From contig JAGBAA010000076.1 of NCBI GenBank assembly GCA_017939795.1, forward strand, positions 62,001 through 126,000: a DNA stretch of 64,000 bases. The letters run 5' to 3'. This DNA comes from Thermoguttaceae bacterium (GTDB lineage Bacteria > Planctomycetota > Planctomycetia > Pirellulales > Thermoguttaceae). This document shows positions 51,036-60,194 of the stretch, piece by piece (position 1 is the stretch's first letter; each line of letters begins with the position of its first letter). Made by a program: the position numbers and the translations under genes. The notes beneath the pieces were generated by a model. It was given only the letters and a program-made list of their open reading frames with translations. It was not told where the DNA came from and did not search any database.

Positions 51036-52274
51036 GTGGAAAATTTCTTGCGTTTTGAAAACGTCGTGAAGGCGTTTGGCACAAACCGTGCCGTCGATGG
51101 AATTTCACTTTCAATCAAACGCGGCGAAGTCTTCGCGCTGCTTGGACCGAGTGGCTGCGGAAAGACGACGCTTCTGCGTATCTGTGCAGGTTTCGAGACT
51201 CCGGATTCAGGCAGAGTTTTCATTAACGGCGTGGACATTACCGACATGCCGCCGGAAAAACGGCCGGTCCACACGGTTTTTCAGCAGTACGCGCTTTTCC
51301 CGCACCTCTCCGTTTTTGAAAATATTGCGTTTCCTCTTCGTCTTCGCGGTCTCTCGCCGACGCTGATCGAAAAAGAGGTCCAGAAAATGCTCGACATGAC
51401 CGAGCTTCTCGACCATGCTGGAAAAAAGCCGGGAAAACTCTCCGGCGGACAGCGTCAGCGCGTCGCCATTGCGCGTGCTTTGGTGAATCGGCCGCAGGTG
51501 CTTCTTTTGGACGAACCGCTCGCCGCGCTCGACCTGAAACTCCGTCAGCGAATGCTTGCCGAGCTGGACTGGATCCATGACGAAGTCGGGATCACGTTCC
51601 TTTACGTGACGCATGACCAGGAAGAAGCTCTGGGTATTTCCGACCGTATTGCTGTGATGAATAAAGGGAAGATCGAGCAGTACGGCACAAGCGACGGCAT
51701 TTACGAGTACCCGAAAAGCCGGTTCGTCGCGTCTTTCGTTGGCCGGATGAACTTTTTTGAAGCCGAGATCCGTGAGATCCGCGGGGAAAATGTTCTGGTG
51801 CAGATCACCGAGACGGGAGCCAATTCCGACGCGCTTTTCATGGTGAGCAAACCATCCGAAAAAATGCTCCCGGCATTCGGCGGACAGCTGGCCGTGGGAC
51901 AGACGGTCCTTTTCTGCGTGCGTCCGGAGAAATTCCTCATTCGCGCTGCGTCTTCCAGAGATTTTGCTCCCGGGTACAGTACGGAAGTTTTTCAGAACAT
52001 CATGAACGGCGTTCTGGAACGCGAGATCTACTATGGAAGCGAATCCCGCTTTTTCGTGGACGTCGGCGAATATTCCGTCATGGCGACGCGCCTGATCCAC
52101 TCCCGCGGTCTCTCACGCAATGACGAGCCGATCGAACAGGATCTGGTCCTCGGTAATCCGGTACAGCTTTCATGGCACGTGCGCGACTGCCTCATTCTGC
52201 CGATGGACGAAAATGCTCCGGAAGTCATTGGTGCAGAACTCTTCACGGGCGACGGAGAGGAGGTCGGCGCATGA
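51036..52274 (+). CDS. potA: spermidine/putrescine ABC transporter ATPase
   Basis: 412 residues from a GTG at 51036, with GGGAGA five bases upstream; an in-frame TTG at 51048 and an ATG at 50976 without ribosome site are alternatives. The ATPase domain has GPSGCGKTT (37-45), the Q-loop FQQYALFPHL, LSGGQRQRVAIARAL and LLLDEPLAALD, then YVTHDQEEAL. The C-terminal 170 residues are a TOBE-type regulatory domain. It powers polyamine import with PotB and PotC. The stop overlaps the next start (ATGA). Confidence 0.88.
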   Translation: MENFLRFENVVKAFGTNRAVDGISLSIKRGEVFALLGPSGCGKTTLLRICAGFETPDSGRVFINGVDITDMPPEKRPVHTVFQQYALFPHLSVFENIAFPLRLRGLSPTLIEKEVQKMLDMTELLDHAGKKPGKLSGGQRQRVAIARALVNRPQVLLLDEPLAALDLKLRQRMLAELDWIHDEVGITFLYVTHDQEEALGISDRIAVMNKGKIEQYGTSDGIYEYPKSRFVASFVGRMNFFEAEIREIRGENVLVQITETGANSDALFMVSKPSEKMLPAFGGQLAVGQTVLFCVRPEKFLIRAASSRDFAPGYSTEVFQNIMNGVLEREIYYGSESRFFVDVGEYSVMATRLIHSRGLSRNDEPIEQDLVLGNPVQLSWHVRDCLILPMDENAPEVIGAELFTGDGEEVGA

Positions 52275-53239
52275 AACAGAAACGGGGTCCATCCCGGATC
52301 GGGACCTCCCAGCTCCATGAGCTGCTGCTGACGTTTCCGTCACTGCTGATGCTCGTCGTTCTGGTGGGTATTCCGACGCTCATCGTCGTCTTTAACGCAT
52401 TCTGTGCCGACGCACGCGGCGGATGTGCCGAGGGATTTTCTCTCGAGGCATTTCGGGAGATCTTCACGCTTTACTATGCGCAGATCACCCTGGAGACGCT
52501 CGTCTATACGGTCCTGACGTCGTTCTTTTCCATCCTGATCGGACTCCCTGTTGCGTACACGATCGCCCGGTCGCGCGGCAGGATGCGCCTTCTGCTCCTC
52601 CTGCTCGTTTTCATCCCGTTTTGGACGAACATGGTGGTCCACATCGCAGCATGGAAGATCGTGCTGCATCCGGACGGATTCCTGCGTAATGCGCTCGTTT
52701 TTCTCAATCTGATCGACGAAAAACAGCTGCTGTGGAACACGCCGCTGGCAGTCCTGACGCTTTTCATTTACGTGTTCCTGCCGTTCGCGATCATTCCGCT
52801 TTACGCTTCGATCGAGAAATTCGACTTCCGGCTGATCGAGTCCGCCCGCGACCTGGGAGCGACCTCATGGCAGGCATTTTCCCGCGTCTTCCTTCCGGGG
52901 ATCCGGAATGGGATCTATTCCGCGGCGATGCTCGTTTTTGTTCCGGTCTTCGGGTGCTATATCATCCCTCAGCTCGTCGGCGGACCGGGGTGCGATGTCC
53001 TGTACGCGAACAAGATCTACCAGTTCACCTCCACGCAGAGCCGAAACATTCCGACCGCGGCCGCACTTTCCCTTTTCCTCCTCCTGGCGATGCTCATCCC
53101 ATGGATCCTTTACCGCATCCACCTGATCCGTCAGGCGCGAACGGAAGGCAGTCTGCGTTCCGTTTCGGAATCTGAAACCGTGTCGGAGCTTCATTCCATC
53201 GGCGTTTCACCCGCATCGGGAAAGGAGGACGGCGCATGA
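52271..53239 (+). CDS. potB: spermidine/putrescine ABC permease
   Basis: 322 residues, six transmembrane helices starting with LLTFPSLLMLVVLVGIPTLI. The EAA-type coupling loop reads ESARDLGATSWQAFSRVFLP and touches the ATPase. FIPFWTNMVVHIAAWKIVL is close to the PotB family pattern. A polar C-terminal tail of about 35 residues is longer than usual. GGAGG precedes the ATG, and both ends overlap neighbours by four bases. Confidence 0.9.
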   Translation: MKQKRGPSRIGTSQLHELLLTFPSLLMLVVLVGIPTLIVVFNAFCADARGGCAEGFSLEAFREIFTLYYAQITLETLVYTVLTSFFSILIGLPVAYTIARSRGRMRLLLLLLVFIPFWTNMVVHIAAWKIVLHPDGFLRNALVFLNLIDEKQLLWNTPLAVLTLFIYVFLPFAIIPLYASIEKFDFRLIESARDLGATSWQAFSRVFLPGIRNGIYSAAMLVFVPVFGCYIIPQLVGGPGCDVLYANKIYQFTSTQSRNIPTAAALSLFLLLAMLIPWILYRIHLIRQARTEGSLRSVSESETVSELHSIGVSPASGKEDGA

Positions 53240-54012
53240 AAAACCGCATTCCCCAGTTCACGACGTTTTTGGTTTTCCTGTTCTTCTACTTTCCCCTTCT
53301 TTGGATGGTCATTCAGTCCTTCCTGGGAAAAGTGGACGGCGAGTACGAGTGGACTTTGCGCTGGTACGAGCAGGTCTTCCGGAAACGTGAAGTTCTTTCT
53401 GCCGTCATGAACACGATCGTCGTGGGACTGCTGGCGGCCGTTTTTTCCACGGTCCTTGGGACGCTCAGTGCTCTGGCGATCTACAAATATCGCGGAAAAC
53501 TGCAGGAAGTGCACTCCGCGCTCCTCTACATTCCGATCGTCGTGCCGGAGATCCTCATGGGGCTGAGTCTCATGATCTTCTTCTCCGGTCTTGGGCTTCC
53601 GTTCGGAAAAGGAACGGTCGTGGCGGCTCACGTCGCGTTCTGCACCAGTTACGTGACGGTCGTCATCGCCTCGAGCCTGGACGGTTTTGATTTCACGCTG
53701 GTGGAGGCGTCGCGAGACCTGGGAGCGACCTACTTCCAGACGTTCCGAAAGGTGATCTTCCCGCTTCTGCGTCCTGCGATCTGTGCCGGTGCGCTCCTCG
53801 CCTTCACGCTGTCGCTGGATGATTTCATCGTGACGTTTTTTGTCTCGGGACACGGCGGAACGACGCTGCCGGTCTACATTTACAATTCGCTGAAACACGG
53901 AAAAGTACCGGGACTGTACGCACTTTCCTCCGTGCTTTTAGCAGTCACCTTCCTGCTGGTGACGGTGAGTCTCTTCTTCCAGAAAGACGAATTTCTGGAG
54001 AAGGAAAAATAG
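53236..54012 (+). CDS. potC: spermidine/putrescine ABC permease
   Basis: 258 residues. FLVFLFFYFPLLWMVIQSF opens the first helix. Six helices in all, with the coupling loop VEASRDLGATYFQTFRKVIF. SLDDFIVTFFVSG is the conserved late motif of PotC-type permeases. The start overlaps the potB stop, with AAGGAGG upstream. Pairs with PotB as a heterodimer in the inner membrane. Confidence 0.92.
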   Translation: MKNRIPQFTTFLVFLFFYFPLLWMVIQSFLGKVDGEYEWTLRWYEQVFRKREVLSAVMNTIVVGLLAAVFSTVLGTLSALAIYKYRGKLQEVHSALLYIPIVVPEILMGLSLMIFFSGLGLPFGKGTVVAAHVAFCTSYVTVVIASSLDGFDFTLVEASRDLGATYFQTFRKVIFPLLRPAICAGALLAFTLSLDDFIVTFFVSGHGGTTLPVYIYNSLKHGKVPGLYALSSVLLAVTFLLVTVSLFFQKDEFLEKEK

Positions 54013-54174
54013 TCCGTGAGCTGCGGCAGGTGAAATTCCGTGGATGTCCGTTCCGTTTGCGGAGGAACGAAACTTCATGGAACGTATTGCTGTCCAGAAA
54101 CTGAAAATTTTCGTATCCGGACCTTCCGGTTTCCCATTCCCATCCTTTTTTTCAAGAAATGGAGAATCGTTTAG

Positions 54175-55263
54175 ATGATGAAAACTTCATCCTTCGTGTC
54201 TTTCACGGCGCGTACGCTGACTGTTTTTCTGGCCTTTTTTGCATTCGGTCTGATGTTGACGCTGACATCCGGCTGCGGCCGATCCAAACCCGTTCTTTAT
54301 TTTTACACTTGGGAAGACTACATTGATCCGCAGGTAGTCGAAGATTTTGAAAAGCAGTTCAACTGTACGGTCCACCTCGACACGTTTGAGAGCAATGAGG
54401 ATATGCTTGCGAAGATCCGTACCGGCAGTGTTCCGTACGACGTGATCCTTCCGACGACCTACACAGTGGAGATCATGCGCGACGAACAGCTGATCCAGAA
54501 ACTCGATCCGGCCAAACTTCCGAACGTCCATCAGTACGCGGACAAGATGCTTGCGGAAAAGAACGGCGACGCCAACTTTGAATACTGTGTCCCGTACTAT
54601 GACGGCATCACGGGGCTTGGTGTTCTGGTGAACGAATGCGATCCCCTTCCGGATTCCTGGACCGTTTACGGCGGCGAAAATGAAAAGTACGTCAAGCGCA
54701 TTGCACTTCTGGACGATATGCGCGAAACGATCGGCGCGGCACTCATTACGCTCGGATACGACATCAACACGACGGACGACGCCCAGTTGGAAGAAGCGAA
54801 AAACCTCGTCATCAAATGGCGCGCTAACATCGCGAAATTCGGTGTAGACGACATCAAGCAGGACCTGAATTCCGGAGCGAACTACATCATTCACGGCTAT
54901 GGCGGCGACATCATGCAGATGACGGCCGACGACCCGAATATTCGTTTTGTGATCCCCAAAGAGGGGGCGATCGTCAATATCGACAATTTCGTGATTCCGT
55001 CCAACGCGAAAAATTCGCAGCTCGCGTACCAGTTCATCAACTTCATGTGCGATCCGAAAAACGCCGGCCGCAATATGGACTACACGAAATTTGAGGTCCC
55101 GATTGCCGGAGCCGCTGACGCAGTTTCGGAAGAGACACGCGCCATTCCCGGTTTCATCGTTTCGGATGAAGTCCGTACCAAACTTCAGGTCATCAAGAAT
55201 CTGGATGAGGAAGGCGTGAAGAAGTTCACGAAGATCTGGGACGAGATCAAGGCGGCGAACTGA
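54175..55263 (+). CDS. potD: polyamine-binding lipoprotein
   Basis: 362 residues, ATG at 54175 (a second ATG follows directly). The signal ends in LTLTSGC with Cys34 as the lipid anchor. The mature part begins PVLYFYTWEDYIDPQVVEDF, the family's standard opening, and has TVHLDTFESNEDMLAKI and YDVILPTTYTVEIM. Tyr/Trp/Asp residues in these places hold polyamines in PotD/PotF. It delivers the substrate to PotBC. The 162-base gap from potC has no clear promoter, so it is probably part of the same transcript. Confidence 0.92.
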   Translation: MMKTSSFVSFTARTLTVFLAFFAFGLMLTLTSGCGRSKPVLYFYTWEDYIDPQVVEDFEKQFNCTVHLDTFESNEDMLAKIRTGSVPYDVILPTTYTVEIMRDEQLIQKLDPAKLPNVHQYADKMLAEKNGDANFEYCVPYYDGITGLGVLVNECDPLPDSWTVYGGENEKYVKRIALLDDMRETIGAALITLGYDINTTDDAQLEEAKNLVIKWRANIAKFGVDDIKQDLNSGANYIIHGYGGDIMQMTADDPNIRFVIPKEGAIVNIDNFVIPSNAKNSQLAYQFINFMCDPKNAGRNMDYTKFEVPIAGAADAVSEETRAIPGFIVSDEVRTKLQVIKNLDEEGVKKFTKIWDEIKAAN

Positions 55264-55294
55264 CCGTCTGAATGAGGTAAAGAGGACGCCATTT

Positions 55295-55328
55295 CGCAGA
55301 CTTTCGCATGAACGCATGAAAGTCTGCG
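55295..55328 (+). terminator. hairpin after potD
   Basis: CGCAGACTTTC and GAAAGTCTGCG form a perfect 11-bp stem with a 12-base loop, 32 bases after the potD stop. No T-run follows; Rho-type end or 3' protection are both possible. Confidence 0.6.
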
Positions 55329-55445
55329 GGATGGACACAAAATGTGCCCGGCGAACTCCATTTCGCCGCTGGATCGGGATCGGCGGCCAGCCGGTTTCGA
55401 GGCACAAAGTCAGGATCCCCACAGAGCAGAGAAAGGAGGTCAGGC

Positions 55446-56387
55446 ATGATTTCGGGCTACGTATTCGAGAATGGAAGACTCGTTGAAGCAGACGATCAAA
55501 TGTCGGCACCGGTCCTGATCTGCTCGGAACCGGATCAGATCGAAAAAATGTTCATCCAGACGGAGTTCAATCTTGGTCAGCACACGATGACCTCCATGCT
55601 GGACGCGGGAGAGCTTCCGCGTATCGAGAGCCGCGGAGACAAGATCGTCATCATCTGCAAGCACCCGCTTCCCGTCTCGGTCTCCGAGAAAAACATCGAA
55701 TTCCACGTCATTTCGCTGGGTGCCGTCATTTACGAGAACCGTCTTCTCTTCATCTGTGATGAAAAGATCCCGATGAAGACGCTCTTTACGCCGATGCACA
55801 TGGAAAACATTCGGGACGTTCTGCTGAATGTGCTTCATCGTACGACGCTGCACTTCCACGAACATCTGCGCGGGATCAGTCTCGGCATGGACCAGAAGGA
55901 GGAAGAGGTCATCGAAACGGCCTCGACGGAGCTTCTGATGGAGCTTTTCTCCGTCGCGAAGCACATGACGTACTATGTGAGCGCACTGAACGGGAACCAC
56001 TCGCTCATCGAGCGCATCTACCAGACGACCGAGCGTCTCGGTTTCAACGAGCAGCAGAAAGAGGTCTTGGACGACATTCGGCTCGACAGTGCGCAGTGCT
56101 GCCAGGCAGCGCAGATCACGACGAGCATCATGACGAAAATGACCGACGCGCGCATCGCCCTGATGGGAAACAACGTGAGCGTTTTGATGAAACGTCTGAC
56201 GCTCATTTCGCTTGGCATGATGCCGCTGAACCTGATCGCGGGGATCGGCGGAATGTCTGAATTTACGGCATTTTCTGAAAATTATCTCCATCTTTCCATG
56301 GGGGCTGCGTATCTGGGGCTTTTCGCATTCCTTGGCATCGTGAGCTGCATTACGTTCAAGATCCTCCAGAAAATGCACCTTCTTTAA
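55446..56387 (+). CDS. CorA-family divalent metal transporter, GMS variant
   Basis: 313 residues from the ATG at 55446 (AAGGAGG upstream). The large N-terminal cytoplasmic domain is followed by the long stalk helix and two C-terminal helices (LTLISLGMMPLNLIAGI and LGLFAFLGIVSCITFKIL). The signature between them reads GIGGMSEF near 264, where classical CorA has YGMNF; Gly-Met is kept but the Asn that coordinates the hydrated ion is Ser. Selectivity may therefore differ from plain Mg2+ uptake. It forms a pentamer in known members. It may share the pot transcript if the hairpin after potD is not a full stop. Confidence 0.85.
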   Translation: MISGYVFENGRLVEADDQMSAPVLICSEPDQIEKMFIQTEFNLGQHTMTSMLDAGELPRIESRGDKIVIICKHPLPVSVSEKNIEFHVISLGAVIYENRLLFICDEKIPMKTLFTPMHMENIRDVLLNVLHRTTLHFHEHLRGISLGMDQKEEEVIETASTELLMELFSVAKHMTYYVSALNGNHSLIERIYQTTERLGFNEQQKEVLDDIRLDSAQCCQAAQITTSIMTKMTDARIALMGNNVSVLMKRLTLISLGMMPLNLIAGIGGMSEFTAFSENYLHLSMGAAYLGLFAFLGIVSCITFKILQKMHLL

Positions 56388-56430
56388 TATTCAAACACAA
56401 AAATATTAAAAAGATTTTGAAGAGGGAGTC

Positions 56431-56466
56431 TGAGGGAGGAACGATTTTCAAAATGTTCCTCCCTCA
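56431..56466 (+). terminator. strong hairpin after the CorA-family gene
   Basis: TGAGGGAGGAAC and GTTCCTCCCTCA, a perfect 12-bp stem, with ATTTT/AAAAT also able to pair inside; no T-run afterwards. The following gap to 56791 holds only the two short repeat clusters listed next and the kinase promoter. Confidence 0.65.
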
Positions 56467-56526
56467 CGGCCGTCGCCGCATGACGGGCAGCCAGATTTCT
56501 CCCGGAGGGTGAAATCGTGCGTGGGA

Positions 56527-56570
56527 CCGCTTGCGCTGAAAATCTCAACCGCTTGCGCTGAAAATCTCAA
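56527..56570. repeat. 22-bp direct repeat, two exact copies
   Basis: CCGCTTGCGCTGAAAATCTC plus AA occurs twice without a gap, followed by the first five bases of a third copy. Confidence 0.85.
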
Positions 56571-56624
56571 CCGCTGAGCACTGAAGATCCGCGGAAACAC
56601 ACTGAATGTTTTTCGTCTTCCTTC

Positions 56625-56687
56625 TGTATGTTCCCTCGTTATGTTTCCTCTGTATGTTTCCTCTGTATGCTTCCTCTGTATGTTTCC
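56625..56687. repeat. 13-bp tandem repeat, about five copies
   Basis: Units of the form TGTATGTTTCCTC with single changes. Pyrimidine-rich, non-coding. Confidence 0.8.
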
Positions 56688-56791
56688 GTAAGCTCTCAGT
56701 GATTTCAGAGGCTGAATTGGTACTTTGTTGCCGAATGAACCTGTTTTTCTTCCTGAAAATCAACATTTTAGCCAGATTTCCGCCTCCCCCC

Positions 56792-56819
56792 TTGCATTTT
56801 CCGGGAATCCCAATAAAAT
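56792..56819 (+). promoter_or_regulatory. promoter of the FGGY kinase
   Basis: TTGCAT (56792-56797), 16 bases, TAAAAT (56814-56819), preceded by a run of six C. Confidence 0.68.
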
Positions 56820-56869
56820 AGAAGAAACGAACAGAAAAAATCCCATCCCTCTACCCAAGGAGAAATTTC

Positions 56870-58357
56870 ATGAACTATCTGATCGCACATGATCTCGGAA
56901 CTTCCGGCAATAAAGCAACGCTTTACTCGGCTGACGGACGGATCATCAACAGCCGCGTCTATTCCTACGATGTCCAGATCACGAACGGTACGTGGGCAGA
57001 GCAGGATCCGGAGGACTGGTGGCGGGCCGTCTGCGAAACGACGAAGGAGCTGATCGCCGAGATCGATCCGAAAGACATCGCGGCCGTTTCTTTCAGCGGC
57101 CAGATGATGGGCTGTCTGTGTGTCGACGCCAACGGAAACCCGCTGCGCAATTCGATCATCTGGGCGGACCTGCGTTCTGAAAAAGAGGAGCAATTCGTTC
57201 GTTCCCAGATCGCCGAACGTGATTTCTACCGCATCACCGGGCATCGGATCAGTCCGGCATACAGCGGCTTCAAGTTCCTGTGGCTGAAGAACAATGAGCC
57301 GGAGATCTACGCCAAAACGTTCAAGACGCTGAATGCAAAAGACTTCATCATCCTGCGTCTGACGGGTGCGTACGTCACGGATTTTTCCGACGCTTCCTCC
57401 ACGTGCCTGATGGATCTGAACGAATTCTGCTGGTCGAATGAACTTCTGGAGATCTTCGGTCTCTCTCCGGATAAGATGCCGGAGATCAAGCGTTCCATCG
57501 ACATCGCGGGGACCGTGACGGCGGAGGCGGCCCGAGCGACGGGGCTTCTGGAAGGGACGCCGGTCGTCATCGGCGGCGGAGACGGCGCGTGTGCTGCGGC
57601 TGGGACTGGCTGCGTGAAGGAAGGCGTCGCGAACTGTGTGCTTGGAACCTCTTCCTGGATCTCCATCACGTCGCAGAAACCGATCTTCGACGAGGGAATG
57701 ACGACGTTCAACTTTGCCCACATCCTCCCCTACCAGGTCATGCCGACCGGCACGATGCAAACGGGGGGCGGTGCACTGAGCTGGGCGGTGAACACGCTCT
57801 ACGAATCCGGTGACGGACCGACGTACCAGCGGATCCAGAAAGAGCTGGCCGACTCACCGATCGGAGCGAAAGGACTTTTCTTCCTTCCGTACCTCATCGG
57901 AGAACGCAGTCCGCGCTGGGACACGAACGCCAAAGGAACTTTCGCCGGTCTGACGATGGAGCACAAAAAGATCGACATGATCCGCGCGGTCATGGAAGGC
58001 GTGGCGTTCAACTTTGACGTCATCCTGAAGGTCTTCAAATCGCGGATGCAGATCGATGAGCTGGTCACCATCGGCGGCGGGGCGCGTACGGATGCGTGGC
58101 TCCAGATCCTCGCAGACGTCCTCAACACGACGATGGTGAAGCCGAATTATCTCGAAGAAGCGACTTCCATGGGTGCCGCCATCACGGGTGGTGTGGGTGT
58201 CGGGATCTTCGAGGACTTCAACGTCATTTCCAAATTCCTGCGTCCGGAAGAAAAATTTACTCCCAACGCAGAAAACGCGGCTTTCTACGAAACCAGAAAG
58301 CCGATTTTCGACGACTGCTATTTTGCGCTGAAAGACGTTTTTGCCAAAATGCGCTGA
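56870..58357 (+). CDS. FGGY-family carbohydrate kinase, xylulokinase-like
   Basis: 495 residues. The two actin-like halves are complete: LIAHDLGTSGNKATLYS (phosphate 1), FSGQMMGCLCVD and IIWADLRSE (sugar side), GGGDGACAAAGTGC (phosphate 2), and LGTSSWISI, then TIGGGARTDAWLQILADVL (adenosine motif). The catalytic Asp lies in GGGDGA. Members phosphorylate ketoses and polyols; the overall pattern is nearest to xylulokinase-type enzymes, but the substrate is not proven. AAGGAG precedes the ATG. A fucose/arabinose-isomerase-like gene lies at the other end of the window. Confidence 0.88.
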   Translation: MNYLIAHDLGTSGNKATLYSADGRIINSRVYSYDVQITNGTWAEQDPEDWWRAVCETTKELIAEIDPKDIAAVSFSGQMMGCLCVDANGNPLRNSIIWADLRSEKEEQFVRSQIAERDFYRITGHRISPAYSGFKFLWLKNNEPEIYAKTFKTLNAKDFIILRLTGAYVTDFSDASSTCLMDLNEFCWSNELLEIFGLSPDKMPEIKRSIDIAGTVTAEAARATGLLEGTPVVIGGGDGACAAAGTGCVKEGVANCVLGTSSWISITSQKPIFDEGMTTFNFAHILPYQVMPTGTMQTGGGALSWAVNTLYESGDGPTYQRIQKELADSPIGAKGLFFLPYLIGERSPRWDTNAKGTFAGLTMEHKKIDMIRAVMEGVAFNFDVILKVFKSRMQIDELVTIGGGARTDAWLQILADVLNTTMVKPNYLEEATSMGAAITGGVGVGIFEDFNVISKFLRPEEKFTPNAENAAFYETRKPIFDDCYFALKDVFAKMR

Positions 58358-58389
58358 CGCACTTTTTTCCTCGATCTGCGATGCCCTTT

Positions 58390-58447
58390 CCGTCTCTTCC
58401 CGTTTCTCGATCGCTGAAAGCACGGACGAGAGACGGGATCCTTTTTT
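58390..58447 (+). terminator. terminator after the FGGY kinase
   Basis: CCGTCTCT and AGAGACGG (8 bp) enclose a loop that can itself fold, then GATCC and six T. Confidence 0.6.
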
Positions 58448-58467
58448 GATCCCTGGGAGTTTTCCTC

Positions 58468-60006
58468 ATGAAAAAACCGAACCTTCCATTTCTGCCTTTT
58501 TTCTGTTTCCTGGCATTCCTGCTTTCCCTTTCCGCACCAGTTTCCGGACAGATGCTGGACCGATCAGACACGCGGGCACAGACGACGTTTTCTCCTGGTC
58601 GGCAGGAGCATTGGAAGATATTGGGGACCGTCCGGCCTCGACCAGTGAGCGAGTTGACCGTCGGACAAAACTGGGCGCTCGGCTGCGAAACGCTGGACCG
58701 CGACTACATTTTCTGGGAGACGTACCGGGATTACGTCGCGCCGCTGGGGATCCGCAAGATCCGGCTTCAGGCAGGCTGGGCGAAGACCGAGAAAAAACCA
58801 GGGGAGTACGATTTCGCGTGGCTTGACGCAGTCATCGACGACGCGCTGGCGCAGGGATTGGAGATCTGGCTGGAAACAGACTACGGGAATCCGATCTATC
58901 CGGGCGGGGGAGACTGGGACCTTGGTGCCGGGTTCCCCGTTTCGGAAGAAGGCCTGGCCGCATGGGACCGATGGATCGAGCAGCTTGCGCTGCGGTATCG
59001 CGGAAAGGTCCGTGACTGGGCGATGTGGAACGAGCCGGACATTTCAGGCAAACATACGGCCGGAAAAAAGAAAACTCCGGAAGAGATCGCGCAGTTCAAC
59101 ATCCGGACGGCAGAGATCATCCGACGGATCATTCCAGACGCACGCATCGGTGCGCTTTCTCTCGCGACGAACAGTCCGGATTTCACGAAAAAATGCCTCG
59201 ACGTCTTTCAGCGTGAGGGTAAAATGGAGCTCTTCACGTGGCTCATCTACCATGGCTACGCGCACAATCCGGACACATCGTACGGACGCGTGCGTGCGCT
59301 TCAGGAACTGGTCAACACCTACCCGCATCGTCTGATCCTCTGGCAGGGCGAAAATGGCTGCCCGTCGGAAATGGCCCACAAATTCGCACTTTCAAACCAT
59401 CCGTGGAGCGAGCTGACGCAGGCAAAATGGGACGCTCGCCGAATGCTCGGAGATCTCGGAAACGACGTCGTCTCCTCGATCTTCACCATCTGCGATTTCG
59501 ACCATAAAGGGCGCGAGATCAATCGCAAAGGCCTCCTGAAGATCAACGACAAAACGTCGCTGGCGAAGGTGAAGCTCGCGTACTATACCGTCCAGAATAT
59601 TGCTTCACTTTTCGACCTGACGCTCATCCGGCAAAAAGACTATCCGTGCGTATTCACCGAGCTTGAACCTGAAAAAGCGGCATTGGCGCCGGAAGATACG
59701 AAAAAGGCTGGCGGGATCCCGTCCGTCACGTGGTTCGCTTTCCGGGATGAGGAACGCGGTGAGGATCTGCTCGTCTATTGGGATGGACGCAGGATCCCCT
59801 CCGAATCGAACGCAGCGCGGAAGGTCCAGTTTTCCCTTCCAGGCACCCATCTGAAAGAACCGGTCCTCGTGGACGTAGTTTCGGGAAGGATCTGGGCGAT
59901 CCCGCAGAAAAACATGACGCGCACCGGCGGCACACTGACCATCTGCGATCTTCCTGTCTACGATGCGCCGCTCATCCTGACGGAGAAGGCGAGAGTCCAT
60001 CGGTAG
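58468..60006 (+). CDS. secreted clan-A glycoside hydrolase (GH39-like)
   Basis: 512 residues. The signal peptide (about 1-27) ends in PVSGQ. A TIM-barrel region at about 65-370 holds the paired glutamates of clan A: WAMWNEPD (acid/base near 187) and ILWQGENGC (nucleophile near 294). KIRLQAGWAKTEKKPGEYDF near 100 is the typical first substrate loop of the GH5/GH39/GH42 group. A C-terminal beta domain of about 120 residues ends the chain. GH39 members cut xylosides or iduronides; the linkage here is not known. GGGAG lies before the ATG. Its neighbours are a sugar kinase upstream and a GH106-like gene facing it. Confidence 0.8.
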   Translation: MKKPNLPFLPFFCFLAFLLSLSAPVSGQMLDRSDTRAQTTFSPGRQEHWKILGTVRPRPVSELTVGQNWALGCETLDRDYIFWETYRDYVAPLGIRKIRLQAGWAKTEKKPGEYDFAWLDAVIDDALAQGLEIWLETDYGNPIYPGGGDWDLGAGFPVSEEGLAAWDRWIEQLALRYRGKVRDWAMWNEPDISGKHTAGKKKTPEEIAQFNIRTAEIIRRIIPDARIGALSLATNSPDFTKKCLDVFQREGKMELFTWLIYHGYAHNPDTSYGRVRALQELVNTYPHRLILWQGENGCPSEMAHKFALSNHPWSELTQAKWDARRMLGDLGNDVVSSIFTICDFDHKGREINRKGLLKINDKTSLAKVKLAYYTVQNIASLFDLTLIRQKDYPCVFTELEPEKAALAPEDTKKAGGIPSVTWFAFRDEERGEDLLVYWDGRRIPSESNAARKVQFSLPGTHLKEPVLVDVVSGRIWAIPQKNMTRTGGTLTICDLPVYDAPLILTEKARVHR

Positions 60007-60091
60007 AGAAACTGGGAGTCTGCGGGTCCTGACGGAGAAGGCGGGAATCCGCCGGCAGAGAAACCGAAAGTTCACTGAAAGGAACACAAAA

Positions 60092-60188
60092 CGCCCCGAA
60101 AGCTGCGAAAATCACACGCAGGATCTCAAAAACGGTCCGATCCCTTGCGGTTTCTGTGATTTTGGCGTCTTCCGGGGCGCGATTTTTT
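60092..60188. terminator. long hairpin between the two glycosidase genes
   Basis: The arms CGCCCCGAAAGCTGCGAAAA and the complement of TTTTGGCGTCTTCCGGGGCG pair with few mismatches, and AATCACA/TGTGATT continues inward. Six T follow on the plus-strand side. It lies between the convergent ends at 60006 and 60195 and can serve both. Confidence 0.7.
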
Positions 60189-60194
60189 ATTCAC

